Shown: one piece after another, positions 57,061-64,000 of the stretch | Numbering within the stretch: position 1 is the stretch's first letter | Layout of the letters: each line of letters opens with the position of its first letter | Source of the DNA: Sweltsa coloradensis | Taxonomy: Eukaryota > Arthropoda > Insecta > Plecoptera > Chloroperlidae | Assembly: GCA_024449915.1 (NCBI GenBank) | Contig: JAMZAV010007125.1 | Coordinates: 1 to 64,000 of the forward strand | Reading direction: 5' to 3' | DNA: 64,000 bases | Made by a program: the position numbers and the translations under genes | The notes under the pieces: model-generated | The model's database searches: none | Told to the model about the DNA's origin: nothing | What the model saw: only the letters and a program-made list of their open reading frames with translations

Positions 57061-57900
57061 TCCAAATTTTAAATTCCTAAAAAACAAAATGGCGGGCAAT
57101 TGAATTTTGGGACATCAATTCTTTGGCAGTGATTTTAAGACGAGCTATTGTAGATACGGACAAAATATTTTACACAGTGATGTACAATTGTACATGACGA
57201 TAACAATCAGCTTCAGGGATGGCGCCAAAATGGCGTCCCCATATCATGACCACCAGTGACATTTTACTTATTTAACAGAAGTTGTGATATAACTCGATTA
57301 AAAGAGATTAACGGCTAAAAAATAAGCACACAGCCACTACTTAAACTGAATTCAATATTGCTTATAAATATAAAAGAGGACAAAGTATACAAACGTTATC
57401 AAATCCAAAACATGGCGGCCTATGACTTATAGACCATGCCGGCCATAAGCGGAGATAGCCAAGGAAAAATTCGATTTATTTATAAAACCATGAATAATGG
57501 CTCGGCATATCCAAGGTGATTTTAGCGATATTAGTTCACTCAAATCTGTGCACCAGGAACCCTAACAATCCAGATGGCGTCCACAAAAAATTAAACTTTG
57601 TTTGTTATAAATATTGGTCTGATTTTGACTGATTTTTCATTATTTGGATCGATGTATATGTGGTTATTTCATGTTGCGAATAGGTAGTTGAGGAAAACTA
57701 AAGTTTTGGTATCGGAAGTCACTAAATCTTAGATGGATGGCCTCTCAAGTTATAGAAGTTGTTTTAATTCCTGGATAAATTAAAATTCCGTTTTCTACTG
57801 TATATTGAAAAACGGAATAAGAGATGTGTGTAGCTCGAATTGTAATCAATAGATGGGTCCTAATATGGCTAGTTTGGGGCCGTAGATTACCATTCTGACC
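57060..57900. repeat. Degenerate ~160-bp tandem array with ATGGCG cores
   Basis: Cores AAAATGGCGGGC (57089), AAAATGGCGTCC (57227), AACATGGCGGCC (57411), AGATGGCGTCC (57571), AGATGGATGGCC (57732) and a weak one near 57865 are spaced about 140-185 bases apart. Between them are TTTTGATTTTT, GTATATGTGG and TCACTAAATC-like words shared by some units. A lone further unit is at 58856-58960. Confidence 0.55.
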
Positions 57901-57904
57901 CTGA

Positions 57905-58845
57905 TCTACAAGCTCTCCATGACCAAGATCGTGTATGTTCTGGGAGGATTATTTGAATTGAAAACATTCATAGTTAAACTCAATAAACATCAGTGTTCTC
58001 AATTTAGGGATCCACAATATTTGTCTTCAAGTCTGTTAATTCTAGTCTTTGTCTAAGCTGTTGCATTCTGACCCTAGTGATCATGAGAGTTCTACCTCAC
58101 CCCAACTTAAACCCCTTTACGCAACAACGAGATTAGCAATCATAGCCACAATTTAACCTTCGTAGGTATGGAGTCCAGTGTCCTGTTATTAGGCTCGACC
58201 CACGCTCCTAAGTGTCTTCGCTCTTCGGTCTTCTGCTTCCCTCTTTCTTGCTTCTCTCTTCTTCGGGCTCCCAAGTTGTTCTCCGCGTTTAGTCCACCTC
58301 CCTTCGGTCTATCAAGCCTCTTTCCCCCTGATTTTTTGCGTTATCTTTGCCCTACCCATTTGGCTCAAAGAAGACCCATCGTCGAGCGATTGACTCTTGA
58401 CCCCCACTAGGATCTCCTTATCCGAAAACAATTAAAAAAGTCTTCATTTGCGCCCCTCTGTTGTCTCTTGGCCTAGAGAAAGGGTCACCTCCCCTTAATC
58501 CCATTTGTAGAAATTGTCAGCAATCCATGTTATTGAAACGTTTGGTCTTTTATGAATAAAACAAACTTTTGAAACAATAACTACAACTTGTTACCTCTTG
58601 TCGCATATTTTAAATGACATCAGATTCCAAGTATCTTCACATAAAAAAACAAGTTGTTGGATTAATTGATTACGACACCCATGAAGTCTTTTAAGCATCA
58701 CTACATCAAAACTTAAAACATGAATAGGAAGTTATACTCAATATATTCAAATACATTATAAATATTGAACTATCTCAGTGGGTTTATTTCGAAGTCAAAC
58801 TTAATTAAAAACATGGTTTAATCTGATTTCCTTTATTCTTGAAAA
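57905..58845. other. Unassigned stretch with CT-rich block
   Basis: 58165-58420 is pyrimidine-rich and open for 80 codons on the plus strand, followed by ATGAATAAAAC at about 58553. It could be the end of a decayed transposon or transcript, but no conserved motif supports this. Confidence 0.3.
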
Positions 58846-58849
58846 CTCA

Positions 58850-58965
58850 ATGCAAGATGGCGTCCAATTTTTTTTGTTATTTGGTCTGATTTTGTTTTTG
58901 TACTTTATGCATGTACTTGGCATGTGCAGAATAGAATTCACGGTACACATTTGAATTTCATAATC
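58850..58965. repeat. Single ATGGCG repeat unit
   Basis: CAAGATGGCGTCCAATTTTT, then TTATTTGGTCTGATTTTG and ATGCATGTACTTGG, match the unit at 57571-57680. Confidence 0.5.
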
Positions 58966-58969
58966 CCAA

Positions 58970-59940
58970 GCCATACCAAAAAAAAAACAAGATGAGGTCG
59001 AAAAGTCCCTTTTGCAGTTCATTCAATCATTTATTTAACGTCTAAAACAGTGATTTACAAAGGAGGACAACAAATTAATGTATTTTAATTTTCAATGTTA
59101 TGCCGTGGCAAAGGAATTGTCTCGAATAAGAAAAGTTGATCAACTTTTTCAATCCTTTAGATTGAAATGGCACGGTGTCATTATGAGAGAGTATCATCTC
59201 AGCAATTGGAAATTATAAGTAGAATGAAAGAGGGCTTAAGATTTGTGTGCGAAGCGAAAGGTGTGAAGGTAAGGTTGATTGAATAGGACTGAAGGTCTAT
59301 CATGTTGCACAGCGGTCGTTTATTATTGCAGTGCTTTTCGTGTTTTTTTGGTAAAACAGTGAGGTAACAATAAAGCCAGGTAGTTCCTTTTTCATGGGTT
59401 TTTAAAGTTACAGCCGTGAGCTTTGGGGTGTGTACTTTCAGGGTGTTAAAGTACAACGTGAGCTTCAACGGTTGGTGCTGGGTGCAGAGTCACATTGGAG
59501 AGTTCTATGCTTGGGGTAGATAGGAGACCCAATATAGCCCATAGGTAACAAATACTTTTGAATTTCAAATCAAGATCCCGAGTACCGAAAGCCAATTATA
59601 ATATATGACACCCTCAATGGTGGATAGGTTATGTGCAGTGAGGGGGCTGTCATGGAGATCTGTTGACAAGGAAGAAAGAGAGTGCTGCAAGTGTGATTCC
59701 ATGTTCACTTCAATTACATACATTTTACTTTATATAGTTATTTTTATTATTATCATTTTTTATTTGCTTTTTATTTTACGTATATCCTCTTCTGTTATGA
59801 AAAACTGGTTTAACATCTAAAGTTATGTGCCCGTATTGTTGTCTTCCGGTAATCGACCTTTGTAACAAAATTTTGTTATTGGCTGAACTTTTCTAATTAG
59901 TTAAAACAAAAAACATCAGTGTTCTGGAATCAGTAAACTA
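58970..59940. other. Unassigned stretch
   Basis: No motif recognised in the open frames of 70-90 codons on either strand. Confidence 0.35.
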
Positions 59941-59946
59941 GGAAAA

Positions 59947-60784
59947 CGCTTAAGTCCCGCTCGCTGTTGTTTGAAATGAGCGTAAATTAATTGGTGCATT
60001 GAGCTGTCATGGTTATGCGAAAAAAATTTCTGTTTGTTCTGTGACAAAATCATTACTTAGTCCTCTAAGGATTTTTTTTAATTAAATTAAAAAATAACTG
60101 AATTTTTTGAATAAAATCGTAATTTTTACGTAATACTAAAAAAAAAATCGTAAAATTGCAATTTTCAGAAGAAATAATTATTCGATTGCGCTTCCAAAAT
60201 TTTTACACGAGTAAATTAATCATGATATTGGGTGCTATAAAATAAAAGACATTACAATAGGAATTAAAGCATGTAGGTGTTTATATGCAAAGAAGTGTTT
60301 TTTTTTTTTTAAAAAAAAAAAAAACGTAAAATTCGATTTTCATGAGAAAAATTTTTCGATTGCGCGCAAATTTACACACGAATATCTTAATTCATCAAAT
60401 TAAGGATCTGGTTTAAAAAATCATTACAATTCGAACAAAAGCCAAAATTTGTAAAGTGTTATAAGTGAAGAATTTTTTTTTAAAAATCGAAAAAAAAAAT
60501 TCGTAAAATTGCGTTTTTAATAATCAAAAATTTTCCCGATTTGCGCTCAAAAACGTGGCAAAGTTCTAAGTTCAGAGATTTTGAAGGCCTCCGATAAAAT
60601 TTCATGCAATAATCTCGAACGTATTGGTTTAGCCGGGAATCCGTTGTTAACAAAACACACAAAAATACAAAATAAAAAATAGAAAAGTAAAGTTGAAAAA
60701 AAAGACATACGGATGTTTTTTTTTCTCCAGTGTAGTGAAATGGAATCTTCGCTTCGCTTGCTACGCTCGCTACGCTCATCCAAC
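59947..60784 (+). mobile_element. TIR element, copy C
   Basis: The left end is ACGCTTAAGTCCCGCTCG, then GTTGTTTGAAATGAGCGTA (59966-59984). The right end is CGCTCGCTACGCTCATCCAAC, with TACGCTCATCCAAC at 60771-60784. Three internal units of about 175 bases are marked by an AAAATTG.ATTTTC block and CGATTGCGC at about 60151, 60327 and 60505. The AACGTGGCAAAGTTCTAAG / GAAGGCC / GGTTTAGCCGGGAA block precedes the end. The minus frame of 99 codons runs through it and is not conserved in the other copies. Confidence 0.7.
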
Positions 60785-60789
60785 AACCT

Positions 60790-62570
60790 GCAAAGTTTTT
60801 TTAAAATACAAAATTCTTATTGCTTTATTTTTGATGACATTAGAACATTATTGTTTTTGAATAATATTATACTTTTTTTAAATTAAAGGTTTTCGCGGCC
60901 CTGAATATTGTAAAAATACAAATGAACTGGTCGAGTCATTTCTCTGCGTCGACTATATATTTTTTGTTTTGACGTGTCACCCCAACTGTGTGGGCTATCT
61001 ACTGAAAACAAATAAAATAAAACCAAGACAACAGATACAAGAGTTATGCAACAGATACATTAGTGTTCTGTGTCTTAAATTAAACAATCATCAATGATTT
61101 TAAAATCAAAAAGTTTTTTAAGTTCAAAATAATTCTCTTTGTATAAGGGGTTGTGATTATTTTGGCCGTCCTACAGCCTTCTATATTTGCACAATAACAT
61201 ATTGAAATGCGTGAATGGAAAGCAGACTGTGTAGATATCTTCCTGTCATGTGGTATCCCATAGTCTTGCTATACAGTTGTTATTCATTGATTAATTTTTC
61301 TTTCCTTGGGTAGCTTCTGGTGCATATTGGATAGTTAGCCTATATCTTCACCAGGAACTTAGTGTAAGCACTGGAAAGTACTCCGATTGCCTATATCAAG
61401 CCAAATGCACGACCCTTCTTTCATCGATGGTTCCCCTTGTGCCCAGACGATATCTAGTTGACCTGCTCCCTTATTACCTGCACAGAAACATTGTGTTGTT
61501 AGTTGTTACAGCGGCTCGCCAAACGAGGCAGGGTTTTTTAGTTTTGATATTTTTTTTAATTTTCTGTGCTTTAATGCTGCGCCAAGCGGTAGGTCTAATA
61601 AAGCGGTTCAATCTAGCCTTGAGGGATGTAGAGAAGGAAAGTCTCATTTACTGTTTCAGAACCAGCCATGGGTTGGGGACAGCAGCGTCACTAGAGTTTT
61701 GACATGGGGGGGGGGGGCGCAAATCCAGCAGTGGCAAATCCAGAAATTCGGAAGGGGGAAGAGGGCTTCAGTGATTGACTTTCGAATATTCTAATTTAGG
61801 AAGAGGCTATGACATTTGTGCCCCCTTTTTCAATTTTAAGGTGATTTTAGGCAAATTAAGAGGTAATGAGGAGGGGGGCTAACTTTTTTGTGTGGCCCTT
61901 GTCATATTCGGGTATTGCGGAAAGCCCTGGAGTACTTACCCAAAATAACGGGTTTAGTATATTTTCGAATTGCACATGTTTAAAACTATTAGATGGTAGC
62001 GTAACTAGGAACTATTTCTACAGTAGGCCTAAGTGTAGTGTGGGCCGGGGCAGAGTTCCAATCGGTTTATATAAGTTTGTAATCCTATATCAATTACACA
62101 TAGGCCTATGTGAATAATTAACAAAATATTACAAATCTTGTAGGATTGTTATGTATGCAGGCATGGATCCACATGAGGAAGTAAATTTATTACTTTATAT
62201 ATATTTTTTTTAAAGTGTTTTAGCAAAATATTTGCTAGCGTTGACGCCGTTTCTTGTTGTAAAATGTAACAAACAAGAATAAACATAAAATTAATAAAAA
62301 TAAAAATATTTATTATAATAAACATTGGCCATAACCTCAATATCGAAATATAGACATGGTTATTAATTTTTTATTTATTTGTATTCATAAATGGAAGTTA
62401 CTTATTTTTCGTAATTACTTTACTCTTAACCTCTGCTATTTATTAGAAGCTATTTTTTCTCCTACAATGGGTATAGATCAGTTCACTTTTAAAATTAACT
62501 CCGTTTTTTATTAACTCCTCTTTGTGGATCCGAGCCGATGATATTTTTAATGGTTATTTAGGCCAAACCT
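60790..62570. other. Unassigned stretch
   Basis: AT-rich with a G11 run at about 61706. Plus frames of 83-91 codons (61427-61702, 61866-62117) match nothing I know. Confidence 0.35.
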
Positions 62571-62573
62571 TAC

Positions 62574-62795
62574 CAAAGTCTTCAACTGAGTCTTTTACAC
62601 CTTTAAACTTTCGCCCCCTGAAGATTCCAGCTTCCTTGAGGTAGGCTAGCTCCGGTTGTATGATAGTCCTTAACACTTCGTGTATCTCATATCTCATATC
62701 AAATTTCATCATTCTTGCTCCATCGGCTTTGCATTGATTATTAGCTGTGTTCCAATTTTGAATCACCTTGTACAGTTTGTAAATATAACCCATCC
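62574..62795 (-). CDS. C-type-lectin-like domain exon
   Basis: Acceptor ATAATGACTCAG before 62795 and donor GTAAGG after 62574 give a 222-base exon of 74 codons, intact throughout. It reads GYIYKLYKV, then NWNTANNQCKADGARMM, YEIHEVL and ELAYLKEAG. The W..A...C...GA.(L/M) pattern is the first alpha-helix and first conserved Cys of a C-type-lectin-like domain. The second half (WIGL/WND/C..C) should be in the next exon but was not found. It is on the same strand as, and about 10.5 kb upstream of, the Ig/protease exons, so the same gene or a separate gene are both possible. Confidence 0.6.
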
Positions 62796-62799
62796 CTGA

Positions 62800-63395
62800 G
62801 TCATTATGTTTCTCATACCCGGGGGCATCTGTAACACTTGCAGAGTAAAATAATAACTGTAAAACAATTTAATCAGCCCCGTTTATTTCCCATTTCGTTG
62901 TTGCATATAAATGGCAAAGAACAAATGGAGTGGGAGTGTAAATATAGGGCAATTTAAAAAAAAAATTGATTTATCAACCACAAAAATGTAACACATTAAC
63001 TTATTTCAAAAAGCACATTTCATTCAAGCTTGAAAACAACTGTTTTTATTAAAACTAATGGGCTACATCAAATCCAAAATTTTCCAAAAATATTTAAATA
63101 TGACCCCCCGAAAAAAGGGTATATTAATTTTTAGAAAAAGTAACAATTTTATTCTGTGATGTATGAACCAGAATTTTTAAAATTAATAACAAGGGATATT
63201 GTTTGACCTAGAGTAAAAACCCTTAAAGTCCATGCAAGCTGGCTGAAGAATGAAACAGTACCTCAAAATCGGGCGGTGACATAGTACGCACTATCGGTCA
63301 TCTATATTCGTTTTGACATTAGTGTAGCTCGTGGAATCTAGTGCATTGTTTTAATGAAGGTATCGTTTCTTGAGCACCTTAGGCTCTTCGACGGT
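62800..63395. other. Unassigned stretch
   Basis: AT-rich, with no exon or repeat recognised. Confidence 0.35.
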
Positions 63396-63401
63396 TTTTC
63401 T

Positions 63402-63999
63402 ACTTTCCAACAATATGCTACTAAGTCAAAATTTAGTGAATGGCGTTGAAACAGCGCTATTTTAGAAAATCAAATAATATTTTTTTTCAAAAATTTTTCT
63501 GATCCGGGTACACGGCCAATATAGCCGATCTCAAAAAATAATTTCCAACTTCAATTCCGCCAAGGCACACCATTAACGTAGGGTGTTGGGTTTTTGTGAC
63601 ATAATTTTCAACTGTTTTTTTATGGACTGACTGAGGAAATAGATATTTTTAACAATTGTGGAGTTTCCTGCGAATTTTTTCGTTTGGCGGTATTTTTTAC
63701 CCGATTGTACGCCAATACGAACAAAGATTCACAGGAAAGACAATTGTTAAAATAAAATCTGTTTCTCTCAGGTCAGTCCATAAAAAACAGTTGAAAATAA
63801 TGTCACAAAACAACAACACCCTACGTTGAATGGGTCGCTGTGCCTTGGCGAAATGAAGTTAGAAATTATTTTGAGGGGTGGCTTATTGGCGTGTACCGGA
63901 CAGAAAAATTTGAAAAAAAGATTTTTTGGATTTTCTAAAATATAGCATGTTTCAAAGCCATTCACTATATTTTGACTTAGTAGCATATTTTGGAAAATA
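63402..63999. repeat. Large foldback (inverted repeat) running to the window edge
   Basis: The left arm (63402-63689) and right arm (63710-63999) are inverse copies with a centre near 63700 and only a short loop. Paired blocks: ATATGCTACTAAGTCAAAAT (63412-63431) with ATTTTGACTTAGTAGCATAT (63970-63989), ACGTAGGGTGTTG with CAACACCCTACGT, and ATGGACTGACTGAGG with CTCAGGTCAGTCCAT. Arms differ by scattered substitutions and indels. Pairing still holds at the window edge, so the palindrome may continue. Confidence 0.85.
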
Positions 64000-64000
64000 G

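Noticed and set aside
58168..58410. 80-codon Ser/Phe/Leu/Pro-rich frame as a small secreted protein
   Set aside because: Pyrimidine-rich composition explains it, and there is no signal-peptide pattern or supporting splice context.

Overview
This window looks like nuclear DNA of an invertebrate animal, probably aquatic. It is AT-rich and full of microsatellites and repeats. It holds no bacterial-style gene packing, no rRNA and no operons. The recognisable coding content is eukaryotic: non-LTR, Ty3/gypsy and Penelope-like retroelements, plus short exons with GT/AG borders that encode immunoglobulin-like, C-type-lectin-like and S1 serine protease sequence. I cannot name the phylum from the sequence.

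Almost every conserved block is broken by one- or two-base frameshifts, often at homopolymers. This affects the S1 protease exons, which should be under selection, as well as the transposons. Either the sequence carries uncorrected long-read indels or the genes are decayed. No long intact ORF should therefore be expected, and intact ORFs are a poor guide to function here.

Layout. 0.9-1.3 kb: 3' end of a LINE reverse transcriptase ORF beside an AAT microsatellite. 1.6-6.6 kb: nest of a GC-rich repeat of about 360 bp and a short tail motif, plus copy A of a terminal-inverted-repeat element. 7.1-10.5 kb: a decayed LINE (endonuclease, RT, RNase H). 12.2-12.9 kb: Penelope-like element on the minus strand. 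13.2-15.0 kb: second, 5'-truncated copy of the same LINE. 15.1-22.0 kb: another GC-rich repeat copy, then a series of tRNA-like (SINE-type) heads. 22.1-27.4 kb: Ty3/gypsy element (gag, zinc knuckles, protease, RT, RNase H, integrase) in plus orientation, followed by copy B of the inverted-repeat element. 28.4-33.2 kb: no identifiable genes. 33.3-38.2 kb: a direct repeat of about 0.7 kb at each end, enclosing satellites of about 72 bp. 38.2-39.3 kb: minus-strand LINE RT. 39.5-42.7 kb: satellites and another LINE fragment.

The most gene-like part is 44.7-52.1 kb on the minus strand. In transcription order it has two Ig-like exons (52094-51730 and 50535-50201), an Ig C2-like exon (48451-48206), a duplicated cysteine-containing segment (47.7-47.0 kb) and three S1 protease exons (46224-46048, about 45737-45480, 45069-44709). 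The protease exons carry the activation site, AAHC, the DIGLL Asp motif and GDSGGG. A separate C-type-lectin-like exon lies further upstream on the same strand (62795-62574). If these belong to one transcript, it is an extracellular Ig/serine-protease mosaic with an unusual architecture.

The rest of 49-64 kb is intron-like or intergenic. It contains three large foldback (inverted repeat) structures, a tandem array of about 310 bp, a degenerate array with a recurring ATGGCG core, and copy C of the inverted-repeat element.
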